DNA of 64,000 bases from Pyronema omphalodes (Eukaryota > Ascomycota > Pezizomycetes > Pezizales > Pyronemataceae), in contig JAJJXM010000047.1 of the NCBI GenBank assembly GCA_024516155.1, forward strand, positions 465,532 through 529,531, given 5' to 3'. Shown in pieces: positions 44,397 through 56,723 of the stretch. The notes beneath the pieces are model-generated. The model made no database searches. It was given only the letters and a program-made list of their open reading frames with translations, and was not told the DNA's origin. The stretch's first letter is position 1. The number at the start of each line of letters is the position of its first letter. Position numbers and translations under genes: made by a program.

Positions 44397-45181
44397 CGTA
44401 CTGTATTACATGCATCATGGTTGATATGACGGAACGACGAAATACAAAGAAGTTTCTCACTCAACTTCATAACAAAAAAACATCAAGTAAATGAGTTGTT
44501 GAATCACAAAAATCAAGTGAATGAGTGAGGGGACAAATGAATAGTGTCAACGCGGCTCATAAGAGCAGTTTGTATTAATTGTCCGTTTAATGAAAACTCC
44601 TTTCAACTCCAAAATCGACTCGTGCACGTATTTTTTTCTTTGTGCATTTTTTTTTCTTCACAAATCAGCATACTATATCCCCTGCAAATGGTAACCACAA
44701 ATCCCGCTCCAAAAGCCATGATATTTACAGCCCCACTTGTTCCACCACCACCATCAGCGTGAGAAACTAGGCCATGTCTAATGAACATTAAGTAGGAAAA
44801 AAAAAACATAAGTAAAGCAACCAAACCACGCAAACTCCGAAATATCTGGAAACCCGTAGAAAAATGAAACCTATGAGAGGAAATCAGAAAACAAAATGAG
44901 ACCCGCTTATCATCAAACGCCATCCTTCTTTCGACAAGGCCTAGAGCTTGTAAAATATCAGAGACACACGTCCACAATTGACATAACAAGCCTCCCCTTA
45001 GAATAACGTAGATGCCAATCAAACTTCAAAAACATTCTTTTAACCGAATCCATCCAATCCATTATCATAAGTCGAAGCCTCTCAATATGGCACGAGATTC
45101 AAGAAAGTAGAAACAATGCCAAATCATCCATTAAAACACAGTATACACTGGAGTCTAGACCGTGATTGGTGGCGAAAATAC

Positions 45182-46913
45182 CTATTCCACGTCCAGAGGT
45201 GCGGTATCCATGTCTTGACCGGGGATAATGAGTTCCTCCTGCTCGCCCTCGTTGACAAACTTCCTCTCACTGACGTGCTCTTTGGGCTTGGCTGTCCAGA
45301 CCTTATGCCCGCCGAAAGAAGGTGTCTCTCCTGGTGCTGGGAGCTGCTGCTGTCCTTCCTCGTGTTTATAAACGCAGTTGGGGTTGAGACATGGGTTGAA
45401 CTTGCAGGCAGTCTCTCCGTGGGTGAAGTGGCAGCCAGGACGGGTACAGTTGGCACCATTCCGACACATGGGCATAGCAGGGCTGTAATAATGTTAGCTA
45501 ATGCGAGCTATAGAAAGAATAGGAGGACTTACTGCTTGAAGGGACACGCAGGGTTGGTGCAGTTGGGGAAGAACTTGCAGTCCTGCTCAATCATCTTGGG
45601 AGGCCAAGCAGAGTGGAAGTTAGGTGCGGAGGCAGGGGAAGGATGCGAGCCACTGCACTTCTTATTCTTGCATCGAGTACCGAATGGGCACTTCTCTCCA
45701 GCGATGTAAGGCTTTCCTGGTGGTGCCGCAGGTGATGGGTGTGCAAACGCACACTCTGCCTTGGTGCAGTTCAATGCAAACTTGCATGCAATCTCATCAA
45801 GCTTAGTCTCCGACTTATTCTCGCTTCTTTGGGTCTCGGACTTGTCATCGCTCATGTCATTCCCGAAATGGTTGTTATGATTGTTATGGTTGATGTGGTT
45901 GTTATGGCTATTATGGGTGTGGTGGTGGTTGTTATGGCCAAATTGAGGTCTCTCATCCTGAAGAGGGCCAGATGGTAGGCGTTGAGGTTGAGACAGGTTG
46001 TTAGAATAAGCATCTTCCATACCGCCATTTTGGGGCATTTGGGGCATAATCTGGGGCATGTTATGTTGAGGCCCATGAGGTCCATGAGGTCCGCGGAGGC
46101 CTCTCATGTGTCCGGGGCCGTTATGAACAGATCCAGGTCCATTGTTGAAGGGTTGAATCATATGTGACTGCTGTTGGTACATCTGGAAGAACTGTGCCTG
46201 TTGCTGGGGGTTCATGTTCTGAGGCAGCATGCCTCCGTTGGGTCCGTAAGGTCGGCCGTTCATGCGATGCTGAAAGGGGCGGTTGTTTGCGATCATTCCA
46301 CCACGCATAGGAGGACCACCCTGTCTTGAAGGACCTGTAGGTACACCTCCGTGACCTCCCCGTCCGAATTTTCCGATGCGCTCGGAAGCTTGTGGTCGTA
46401 CACGGTGAAGAACATCACCGGGCTTTCTCTCCATCGCTTTGGAGATCTGGTTCATTATCCGTCTACCGTTGGGGTTGCGCATTGCTTTCGGGGCAGTTGG
46501 TCTATCTGAATGTAAGTCTCAAGTTCTCGATTACAAAGAAAAGGAAACACATACGCTCCCTCCGGTCCTGCGTCGTGACTCTCTTCCGCATCTCCCATTT
46601 CCTCGTCCATGGGAGCAACGTTCTGCTCCACCTGGCCATTACCCTCACCCATTGTTTGTCTGAGAGTATCCAACTCTTCAAAAAGCCACCGCGCAAACTG
46701 GGTGGCAGAGGCATCGTCTGGGTCAAGCCCTAATAGATCTCCGGAAAGCTCTGACGCGATTTGTTCCTGAGTTTTTCCGTTCTTAATCATAAGGCAAATG
46801 TATTCACCGAGAGGCGAGTTATGATCACCGTGACTCCAACCAATCTCAACCAGTTTGGGCTGAATACGGCTATTCAGTGCCACTTCAAGTGGGGGGCTCA
46901 TTGCGACAGCCAT
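45182..46913 (-). CDS. NAB2: NAB2-type nuclear poly(A)-binding CCCH zinc-finger protein
   Basis: Three exons, 46913-46555, 46501-45533 and 45482-45182; 542 residues. Introns of 53 and 50 nt have donors GTATGT and GTAAGT. The second splice completes a CCCH finger (CPFK plus H), which confirms it. A PWI-like N-terminal domain (about 1-95) precedes an RG/Gly-rich region, a Gln-rich patch (NPQQQAQFFQMYQQQ) and an Asn/His tract (about 300-330). Five tandem fingers of the C-x5-C-x4/5-C-x3-H kind lie at about 355-490, e.g. CKFALNCTKAECAFAH and CPFGTRCKNKKCSGSH; the last is CKFNPCLNPNCVYKH. Nab2 binds poly(A) tails in the nucleus, controls tail length and mRNA export, and contacts Mex67/Mlp1. Yeast Nab2 has seven fingers, so five is a shorter set. 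It lies in tandem with the THO7 and RED-type genes. Confidence 0.92.
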
Positions 46914-47797
46914 GACCGGTGATAGTTTTCGCGAAGGAGAAAGAATGAGGGCGTTCAGAGGATGTGACGCGTGAGATACGGTGCGAAGGGCCGAGTCTCA
47001 GCAAGTACCGGTGATAGTAGAAATATCGGACAGGAGCAGTTTCCCTAAAAGTGGATTTCGACGAGGTTATAAGGTTGGTGTAGCGGGAGTCGGTTAGTAT
47101 AAATAAGGGCAGGGTTGGTCTGTACGGAGAATGGATGACGGCGAAGATACTCTCCAGGAGGTGTAGGAGAGGTGATGTAGTGTGTTGAGACAGACCGAAC
47201 CGTGTGGGTGAGTGCGTGGTTGGTCCTGGTTTTGGAGAGCAACTTTGTGGTTGGATCGGGAGCAAGTAAAAGCTGCTTCTCTCTCATCATACGAATGCGT
47301 TGCGCGAAGGCGCTAGACGGGAATGGGGGGAGGCAATATGTGGCGCGAGCGAGCGATGGTGTGGCGCAGCCCGGGGAGCTAGCTGGGGCTGCTGAGTAGG
47401 TAGGGTAAGCCACGTTAGGTTAGACGCCGTTTTGGCTTTGACTTGAGGCTCTGGGGATGTGCACCGCCACGGATGCCAGCAGCACACTGCACACGACTCC
47501 TGTTCTTTGTGGAGTGTCCGTTGGGGCCACCGGAATATTTACTGTTGACAGCACGAGAAAACATATATTTTAGTAAAAAATAGATAAAATGAGAAGGTTT
47601 AGGCAAAGAAATATCATGGCACAATACGGGGCCAATACAAAGCCAATATGACGCCAATACTATGCCCAATATCAAACAACATATCTATATGCTTCTGACT
47701 GATTGATTCTGGTATATGTTACAAACGAATAACCACCCCCATATAAATGCTGCAAACAAATACAAACCAACTACATAACCTGCTCCAAACATGCCCC
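46914..47797. other. Intergenic region, no gene seen
   Basis: NAB2 promoter side and the 3' flank of the RED-type gene. Minus-strand frames at 46885-47487 have no recognisable features and overlap on all phases. Confidence 0.6.
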
Positions 47798-49418
47798 TCA
47801 TTTTTTACCGTCTCCATATTTCTCCGTAACAATCTTCCCGACAACGTCGGCACTGTTCTTGTCACCCTTCTTCTTCGGCCCGCCCCCACGCTTGCGCTTT
47901 TTTGCCCCACCCTTCGCCCCAAGCGTCTCGTCTTCATCATCATCACCAAAGTTCGTGCTTCCACCAAAGCCCATATCTATGTCATAAGAGTCTCGCTCGT
48001 GAGCTTCCATAAGTGCCTTCCTCCGTTTTTCCCTTTCCTCCTCCTCTTTTGTTTTGACAGGGCCGAGTTTGGATGCCTTCTGAAGAGCTGCAGCAAGCTC
48101 TGGGTGGGATGACAAAAGGTCAGCAGCCGATGTAGGAGGTTTGTATGTTTCAGCATCCAAGTCCGCAGGGGACTCGTCAAAGTATTTGATGGGTGGCCGT
48201 GGCGGTGGTAGCATGTCTGCTTTAGGGTCGGCGTTCTGTGCCGTCTCTCCCTCCGTCTTGGCTTTCGTGCTGCCTTCATCGGTCTCAGCCTTCACTTCAT
48301 TTTCCTGTTTCTGCCGTTTCGATGGCTCTGTGTCAGAATCATCGTCGTCATCATCATCGGCAAGCCCTGCCAATGGGTCATAATCCCCAACACCAGCAAA
48401 AATATCATCGTCTTCATCCTCTTCTTCTTGCTGTTGGACCTTGGTGCCAGGTAATGGCGGTGGTGGCATCATTCCCATTACTCTTGCTCCACTTGGAGGA
48501 GATGCGGCAGCCTTTGATTGTCGTTCTTTGTCACTGCGTCTCACTTTCCGTTTCACTTTACCATCTTCACCCACCACATGCTTAACCTTGATTCCATCTT
48601 CGGTTTCTTCTATTGTTTCTTTCCTTTCTCCAATCTTCTTGAACTTGCTTCCCAAGCTTGGATTTGCGGCTTCCTTTGCGGCCTGTCTGCTTGCCTTTAA
48701 CTCAGCCAAAATTTCTGCTCGAGTCTTTGGCTTTGGTGCCAATTCTCCCTGCTTCTTCTCCTTCTTGCGTTCAACCGTCACCACTTTTTGCTCCAATGCT
48801 TTCTCCAACTTGTCTTCTAAATCCTCTTCTGGAATATCCTCCGGTTCAGGTTGCTTCTCCTTAGCAGATTCGTCCATGACATTTTCACCACGACGCACTC
48901 GCTCCAAAAGCGCAAAATCTAGACCTCTGACCAAATGTGTACTTTTGGTATCACCTCCCAATAGCTTTGTCTGTTTCACATATTCCTCATGTTCAATTTG
49001 ACCCTCCTCGGCTAGCTTCTTCAGAGCCTGTAGTCTTTGTAGTCGTTCATCTTCAATGTTATCTTCGGATTCACGGAGAGCTGCAGCACGATCAACGTAT
49101 CCTGTGCCTAGCTTGCTTCCTTTCGGTGCTGCAGAAGAACGGAATTTCTTAGCGGGTTGCTGTTGCTGTGCAGCGCGATGGGCTGCGAGTTGACGGGCAA
49201 AGTCATTATTTCCCGTTGTGAGGGAGCGTCTATAGGTTAATTAGTATTTGTAGGGCTGCAGAAGAACGTGAAACAACTGAAACATACGGTGTCATGGGGA
49301 TTGAAGGTCGTGCCCTCGAGCCTAGGGCAGGGGCTGCAGCGGGTGCATTGCTGGCGGAATCCGAAGGTCGTTCGGGTCTGGGGGTCTCCAGAAGTTTGCG
49401 GAATTGGGCGTTATTCAT
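47798..49418 (-). CDS. RED/IK-type spliceosomal protein
   Basis: Two exons, 49418-49288 and 49229-47798, with a 58-nt intron (donor GTATGT, acceptor CTATAG); 520 residues. The RED N-terminal region (about residues 45-150) contains KLGTGYVDRAAALRES and KLLGGDTKSTHLVRGLDFAL, the family hallmark shared with human IK/RED and plant SMU2-type proteins. RED works with SMU1 in the spliceosomal B complex and affects alternative splicing. The remainder is highly charged: a Lys/Glu coiled-coil region (about 160-260), an acidic block with a run of Asp (about 320), and a basic C-terminus rich in KKRKRGGGPKKK that looks like a nuclear localisation signal. Expected location is nuclear. It is transcribed divergently from the KH-domain gene. 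Confidence 0.92.
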
Positions 49419-50240
49419 GGTGAAGATGTGTGATGCGCGGGTATATGTATCTACCACCACACTATCGCCGGCAGTTTGACGTGATGTTGCGAGGCTTCCA
49501 GGCAACCAACTCACTCGCGACCAGTTAAAGTGGCTGAACTGAGAAGGTACCTCGCGCTAAGGAGATAGCTGTGGCTCACCCGGCCCTCAAAAGTGACTAA
49601 GCTAAAAGAGGATAGCTTAATACAATACCAGCAGTGGCTCACCCGTGTGTACTAACCTATTATAGCCGAGTCCCTACCCTCTGTTTATCTCTGCGTGGCT
49701 CCGCCAAGCATTATGTGGCTGGTTTGCCGTCGTCTTGGCGCACCCATGAAGTTTAGCGATCTCTCCTCGGCTTCTTCTCCTTCTCTGACCACATCTTTAC
49801 AACAACTCGTTTCCCCCCTTCCCCCTTCAGAGTTATCTTTTGCACACCATCGCCACCCACCCATCATCATCATCTCCCGCAGCCTCAAGCTCCGATCCAT
49901 CTCCGCAACCCTTCACCTTCACCTTCCTCTATCACCAGCCTTTCCCCAGGTCTCCAGCAGGCAGGCAGGCCAAGGCCAATCAGACAGCCCCTAGCACGAA
50001 TCTCCATTCTTCGCCTGCTCCCAACCCGACCCCGATCCTACATTCTTCTTGTCTTCACGCACCTACACGCACCTATCTACACCGATACCAGATCTCCTAT
50101 CTCTCGCTTCCCGTCCCCAGCACCGCCCACACCACCCGAGCGCGTTTTCTTTCAGGTGTACACAGCAAGACAAGCCATAATATATAATTGGGTCGTATAA
50201 TTTTTGCGTCCATTCAACCGTAGTTTGAACAATCCAAGAA
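49419..50240. promoter_or_regulatory. Divergent promoter region between RED-type and KH-type genes
   Basis: 822 bases between two head-to-head start codons. The word GTGGCTCACCCG occurs twice as a direct repeat (49571-49582 and 49634-49645). A long pyrimidine/CCA-rich stretch (about 49750-50150) precedes the KH gene and is probably its leader. No gene in between. Confidence 0.5.
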
Positions 50241-51734
50241 ATGTCTTCCCCAAGCGCAACCGGAGCTACTAAGCGACCTCTCGAGGACTCTTCTTCTCCC
50301 AATGTTAAGGACGAGCATGACTCCAAGAGACCTGCTTTGGACAAGTCAGACGACAATGACAGAAGATCTGTTTCGCCATCCCCGGTTAAGCCTGAGCCCG
50401 TGAAAGAAGAGGATACGACAGAGTCATCTAGCACCACTGAGGCCGCACCTGCTGCCGACACCAAAGATGCTGATACCCTTGTTCCTGATGCTCCTCGTCA
50501 GGGCGAGCAGCAACAGGCCTCTGCCCAGCCCCAGGTTGACGAGAGCACCTGGATTCATATGCGTGCCCTGATTACCTCTGCTGAAGCTGCTACAGTGATC
50601 GGCAAGGGCGGAGAGAACGTGACTCAAATTCGCAAGATGGCGGAAGCTAAATGCACCGTATCAGACTATCAGCGTGGAGCTGGTGAGCGTATCTTGACGG
50701 TTAGCGGAGCTGTTGACGCTGTAGCTAAGGTATTTTCTTGGAAATCAACTGCTGAGTCACAACAATCACATTTTGCTAATGTTTACACTAGGCTTTTGGT
50801 CTGATCATCCGTACTCTTAATAATGAGCCTCTTGACCAGGCTTCTTCTCCCCAGTCCAAGACCTACCCTCTTAGACTTCTAGTACCCCACATTTTGATCG
50901 GTTCGATCATTGGTAAAGCTGGATCTCGCATTCGCGAAATCCAGGAAGCTTCTGGAGCTCGTTTAAACGCGTCTGGCTCAACCCTACCGCTCTCTACCGA
51001 GAGATCCTTGGTTGTCACCGGTGTGGCCGACGCTGTGCACATCGCCACCTATTACATTGCCAACACTCTTGTTGAGCAGCTTACTGAAAGATATGGAGGT
51101 CCTGCCGCGTCCGCCTACGCAACCAGGACCGGAGGACCCGCGGGACCCATCCCCGGAGGAATGCAGGTTATCCCCTACCAGCCCCAACCCCTCCACGGTT
51201 CATATGGACACCCCGACACCTTCAAGAGACACACGAATTCTTCTCAGCGTACCCCCGCAAACCCCTACGGTATGCCTTATCTTCACGGTCAGGCACCCGC
51301 ACCCGCACCGCAAGCTCCTATCCACTACCCTAACCCCCAGGATGCTGGTGGATACTCTGGTGCTGGACCCCATCAACCTGGCGCTGCTGTCGGCCCTGCT
51401 CCCCAGGCTGGCCAGGCTGCTGGCGCTATGGCTATGCTTCCCGGACAGCCCTTGACACAGCAGATTTTCATTCCTAACGATATGGTTGGAGCTATAATTG
51501 GAAAGGGTGGAGCAAAGATTAATGAGATTCGTCAACTCTCTGGTAGTGTTATCAAGATCAACGAACCTCAGGATAACAGCAACGAGCGATTGGTTACTAT
51601 CACTGGTACCCAAGAATGCAACCAAATGGCTCTCTACATGTTGTACTCACGACTTGGTAAGTTGAAAATTGGTTCTATTATAGGATGTTTACTAATCGTT
51701 GTAACAAACAGAGAGCGAAAAGCACAGAATTTAA
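50241..51734 (+). CDS. Triple KH-domain RNA-binding protein (PCBP/Rnc1/Pbp2 type)
   Basis: Three exons, 50241-50729, 50792-51656 and 51712-51734; 458 residues. Introns of 62 and 55 nt have donors GTATTT and GTAAGT. The last exon encodes only the final seven residues, ESEKHRI, completing the third KH helix. KH1 (about 103-165, GKGG near 120), KH2 (about 190-255, GKAG near 204) and KH3 (about 385-455, GKGG near 399) each show the intact GxxG loop. The first 95 residues are acidic and disordered; a Pro/Gln/Ala-rich linker separates KH2 and KH3. Proteins of this build bind C- or U-rich single-stranded RNA and regulate mRNA stability, translation or localisation; Rnc1 of fission yeast stabilises a MAPK phosphatase mRNA. 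The exact target is unknown. Confidence 0.94.
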
Positions 51735-54700
51735 ACGTGCCAAGTGGGTTTTTCTTTTGTAAGCGGTTGGGAAGGATAGCGAAAATTTCATCTACCGGTA
51801 TCATTTGGAATCTTTGGAACTTGGTCAATTGGTGTGGGATAGGAATGGTTCGGAAACATATTTTCACTACGTAGGAATACCTTATGATGGCAGGATATCC
51901 TATAGCTCACTCTGTGTAGCGTAATGCAACTTCTCTTTCTTTTTTTGTTACAATAGGTTGATATTGCGTTGGAGTTGTCGTCGTGGGATAGGGCATCAAA
52001 AAATTTTAGTCTTTTTTTTTTAATTCCTGTCTTTCTTTGGTGGGATTACAAACAAATGTAGTCAAGGTTCAGGTCTGGTGCCTTCCTGAGATGGAATGAC
52101 ATGAGTGCTTATTAGTGGGTCGGGCTAACAGGCGACGAGACTATCAAGGGAAGGTTATTGGGTATGGAACCGGAGGAATCAGGATTGATACACAAAAGTA
52201 AAGCTTTACCTCGATAATTTGAACGGACGGATAACGGCCACTCCCGCCGTCTTGAAATCAGCTGCGCAGCCTAAAATGTCAAACTGTTAAATACCCGCAA
52301 AAAAACCCGGTAAAACATACATACAATACAGGCAGATTTACCAATTCCCATACTTGATACAATCCCGATAACCCGGTGTTAATCACCATCTACCAGTGAA
52401 ATTTGAGAAATTCAGATGGAGATGTACTCGTATGTACCATATTCCCGGTTTTTTAGCCTGTTGTGGTGTTACCGCGCGCGGGACTTTTTTTGTCTCGCAT
52501 GGAACGAAGAAACGAAGGAACGAAGAAACAAAGGAACTGGGAATGGGGAGAAGGCTACATATCAGCCTGGATTTTGACAGTATGAGAGCATGTATAGTAC
52601 TAGAGGTAAGTTATCTCAAGTCCTGTTAACAAACATATATCGGTATGTTGTTGCTCTGGGTGGCTACATATTATGCTTCATTTTACATTGCTTAAAGATG
52701 AATCTACGGATTATGCTGGGCTCGGATAGATCTATTCCTATGAAATGATTCTCGTTTCTAGTTAATCGATACAGCAGGGTTCAAGAATCCTATAAATACA
52801 GTTAACAGTCAACAGTCTGTGATCCTAACGGCCAACTCCCAGCTATATAGCGGGTACAAAGCAAAACTTACCTGGATTATAGCTTCAAGATTTTGGTGTA
52901 CTGTACCTGGGTGCCTGGGTTCCTGGGTAATGGGGTAAAGCCCTGGGGTTTAATGTCATCGGTTCGTGGTCTGATGATCAGTGATCTGCGGTTCCGGTGA
53001 GCATTGAGCAGCGTGTGGTTAACCCTGGTTACTGGTTATTGGTTACTGAAAACCAACAGTGCCTGAAGGGTTTGGATAAAAGTCATGTGATTAAGAAATA
53101 AAGAGGGCAGGAAATTGCGGTAGAGAATTGGCAGAAGTTGCGGTATGGATTTTGATGTAGATGTGGATGCAGGGCATGATGCTTGTGTATATCTATGGGG
53201 GATATAATAGCACCATAAAGGTTTCTGGGTAATGAAGGGTTGGTGGGGTTTATGGGGTTCGCAGACGGCAGACGGCCGAGGGCTGTGGAATGGATGATGA
53301 GATTGTGAGGTGGATTGGTTCCAACGGTTCAATGGGATGGAGTAAAGCTGAACATAATCAAAAGACACCAAATCCCTCTCAGATGGTCCAAAATTGAAAT
53401 CAAAATAACTACATGACCAAATTAAAGATAACAAAAATTAAGACAAAAGAAAAATGACGAAATATAAAACTAAGGAAAAACGGAAATTAATAACAGATAG
53501 GCTAAACAAGCCATACGATACCAAAGAACTAATAATGTGGCACGGAAGGTGAAGAATTCGAGAATCTAAGAAGCTAAGATATCGACTGGCTGTGGTGGCG
53601 GTGGAGTAAAGATAGCACATAGGAACGCAAGAACGCAAGAGTGCAAAAAATTAAGACATAAGGATTAAAAACACAAAGGTATGATGATATGAGAGCATAA
53701 AAACATCAGGATAAGAACGTAGATTATAATATTATGAGTATATGAGATGAATTGTAAGTGAACGGGAGCATAAATGGTACGTAAGGGTATTCAGGCTTCA
53801 TGATGTAGAAAGGCAAAGTCGTGAGGTCATTGGAAGGTGAATAAAGAATAAGAGAGCATAAGGTAATAATGAATTAATGATGTCAGTGTGTTGGGACATA
53901 TGGGTATGAGAGCATAGAACCACGTAAAATGTATGAATGTATAAATCATACAGATGTAAAGAGAAGGAGATATAAGCACGTTCAGATATACATAAGGATA
54001 TCAGACCGTAAAGGCGTTCCCGGCCAATGACGCAGTCTTATATCAACGGCTTCAAAATACTGAGAACTTAAAGTTTTGTTTTTAGTTTCCCCAGTAACAT
54101 TACTTTGGTAGTGCACAATTTTTGAGATCTAGACATGCACAATCGTTGTTAATACCAAAAGAACTCTGGATGGACTCGAAGATCTCTATGGTATTGATAA
54201 TTTAATCAAGAAACTGTGGTTGTGTTACACTAAAAACGATGTGGACAGTTTAGGATTGCACTTCAGTTAGTGGCCGTTTTGTGATCTCACGGTTTTCTGC
54301 CTGAGGTGGAATCCTGGTTACACATCCTAGGCAGGGTTTTGTTTAAGTGTGAAAAACCAGGATAGATTCGGGAGTATATAAAACCTAAGGTGCCAGTTTT
54401 CCGTACCATGATATGAGATTGTGTTCTCAGAGTATAACCGGTGGGTGTTGGCTCGAAGGCCACCGCGTTAAAACACTTTTCCGACAGAAAATGGAGGAGA
54501 TGCGGTATGCCGAAAATGTCATGTCTGTATATGAACTTCTTTCCTGTGGATTGTAGCCCGAACTTGCAGTACATCCTGTTCGACGTGTTCCGTCGCTATG
54601 GAGTGAAAATATGCCCGTACGTTTCATGTGTTCGGAGTAGTTTCAAAGGCTGTGGTGCGAATTTCACTACCGGGGCTATTCTGCCACAATAACATAACGG

Positions 54701-56723
54701 TTGCGTTTGAACAAGGGGGCCATAAGTACTTAGAAGGTTTAATCAAGCGGAAAGTAAATTTATAAAATTTCTTCGAGCTGATATGGCGAGGAGCCTTTGT
54801 GCCAGACCACAAGGAGTAGCTCATTGATATCGAAAGGTTTAAACGAAGCTTTCAGGGGATACAGACTGCCGCTAAAAGCCCGGTTCATTCAAACTATATA
54901 TAACATGTAGGAAAGTAATTTTGATTCATAAGTTGGCGATTATATAGACAGTCGGTAAAAATTTCTACGAATAGAGTATGGATCGCTGTGTTGTACAAAT
55001 GTGTATTCAATTGTGTGTTACGTTGATGGTTGTGACAGTTGCTTCGGCTAACTGCTTTCTTCTGTCTGATGTCCAGAGAATCTTGACTCTCCATCCCATG
55101 CTCTGTATCGCTTACTCCACTTCCACCTTTTTCGAGATCTTCCATCCGCAAATCACGTTTATTATCTTCACTCTAGGTTTTTTTTTGCCAGTATGCTTCA
55201 TACGTTTCTCTCTTCCCTTCAGTGGAATGTCATGTACCCACAATAGGGTGACGCTGCTATGAATTGTAATGTACGTTCAGCTATCTTCTCTCCCCCATAA
55301 GCACTACGCTTTCATCGGAAAAGCCAGCTGCGGACTTAAGAGTAACAAACGAGAGTCCTTACATTTGCAGTATGGTCCAATCCGCGGTGGAGTACTGCAT
55401 GCTTCTATCCGCCATGTCAATAATGTTCCTAACACGAGTCAATAGTTGCTATTCGGAAGAAAATAATGGAATGGAACTCCACAGCTATTCGCCCGTTTAG
55501 GGTGCAATAGGCATATGTATGGGATCATGTCCCGTGTAGGCCAAACCGTATGACATCCCGGGTTTACTAACTGTTGGAATCTATCAAAGCTATTACGACA
55601 TCGCTCACGACCGGAATTGGAGAGGTACCTGCGTTTATTCCGAAGCAATCCAAGTTTCAGAATTTAAGGTTGAGTATATTCCCTAGGGTCCGCCCTACGG
55701 ATGAACTAAGCCCCACGTGGGTAAAGCTGCCTTTTACAGGCCGCTAGAATCGGTCTCCGAATCTGCGCATTTTCTGATGACACGATGGTTGACCTGGTGG
55801 TTTCTCCTAGCACTGAATCTCTTCGGTTGAATCTATGTCAACGTTACCCACTGGGAAAAGGCTATGGTCCCCGAATTCACCGGTCACCTTCTACACTAAG
55901 CATTACCTTCGGCATCGCCGCAGCTCCACCCACTGGGACATATGTACAAACCTTCGGGTTGCTTTACCACGATCCGGATACCCGCACCTCTAGCGGGTCC
56001 GCTTTATCGATAGTGCGCACTCCACATTCACGAGATCCTGAAAGGTTCTTGCACTTCGCAACGAACGGCTCTGTGTTGTTCTATGTACAATATTGTTTTA
56101 ACGGGATTCTGCATTGACACAGGCAGCTGGCGTTGCCACGCGCGTTATTTACGGCCATGCCCAACGAGATTTATATTCGGTATGTTATGTTTCAAGCCAC
56201 CTTCTCATCCAGCCTTTTTTTTAAAGCTCCTACCTACTACAGCTTCCCACATGCCGTTCGTTTAAAAAGCTCGTCTATGGCGCTGTCAACGAGAGCCAGC
56301 GGTAGCCTCCGGAACACTTAATCGTGCGGGGTTGGCTGTAAGGCAGGTACTACACGGGGGAAATGACTATTTGCGTCCTGGTGCTACAAGCAACCGGGTT
56401 GTCGCTCAGCCCCAGATCTACGGAAGGCAGGAAAAGTGTGGTAAAGTGTGTTCAACGCCCTTATTCATCATGCCGTGACCAAGGGGAATAGCTGAAGAGC
56501 TCCATAAGTACCGGGGGTTTCTCCCACGCCAGCTTCTGGATCAAAGCGCGGTGTTCGGCCCTTTCTTAATTCCACCTACAATTCTGTACCATTCAATCTT
56601 TGGCTACCTCTCTTTCTACGACAAAAGTGCAGTCTGACTGGCTTTAAATCACCTGCAGCCCCCACCAACTCTTTCTTTCATCACCCAACAATCGCCTGAA
56701 CAACAAAGCTCACAACATCGATA
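51735..56723. other. 5-kb region without a convincing gene
   Basis: The first few hundred bases are the 3' flank of the KH gene. 52.3-54.1 kb is purine-rich and AT-rich with scattered GAGAGCATAA-like words. 54.2-56.6 kb is more balanced in composition but broken by stops; the longest frame (55785-56117, 110 codons, + strand) has no recognisable domain. It may be old repeat DNA. The last 150 bases lead to the GH20 gene. Confidence 0.55.

Larger units (their letters stand above)
44066..45181. other. THO7 promoter and NAB2 3' flank
   Basis: No gene seen. The first 350 bases hold the E-box pair, two ACGCGT words and a perfect inverted repeat; the rest is AT-rich 3' flank of NAB2. Frames at 44544-45022 are antisense noise. 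Confidence 0.6.

Noticed and set aside
44544..45022. Small membrane protein antisense to the NAB2 3' flank
   Set aside because: Hydrophobicity derives from T-rich DNA; no start context and no homology recognised.
47045..47487. Overlapping minus-strand frames between NAB2 and the RED-type gene
   Set aside because: Several phases are open at once and the products are Pro/Ser/His-rich without motifs; more likely promoter and leader DNA.
55785..56117. 110-codon frame on the + strand
   Set aside because: No domain, no splice context and not clearly better than chance in a 5-kb stop-rich region.
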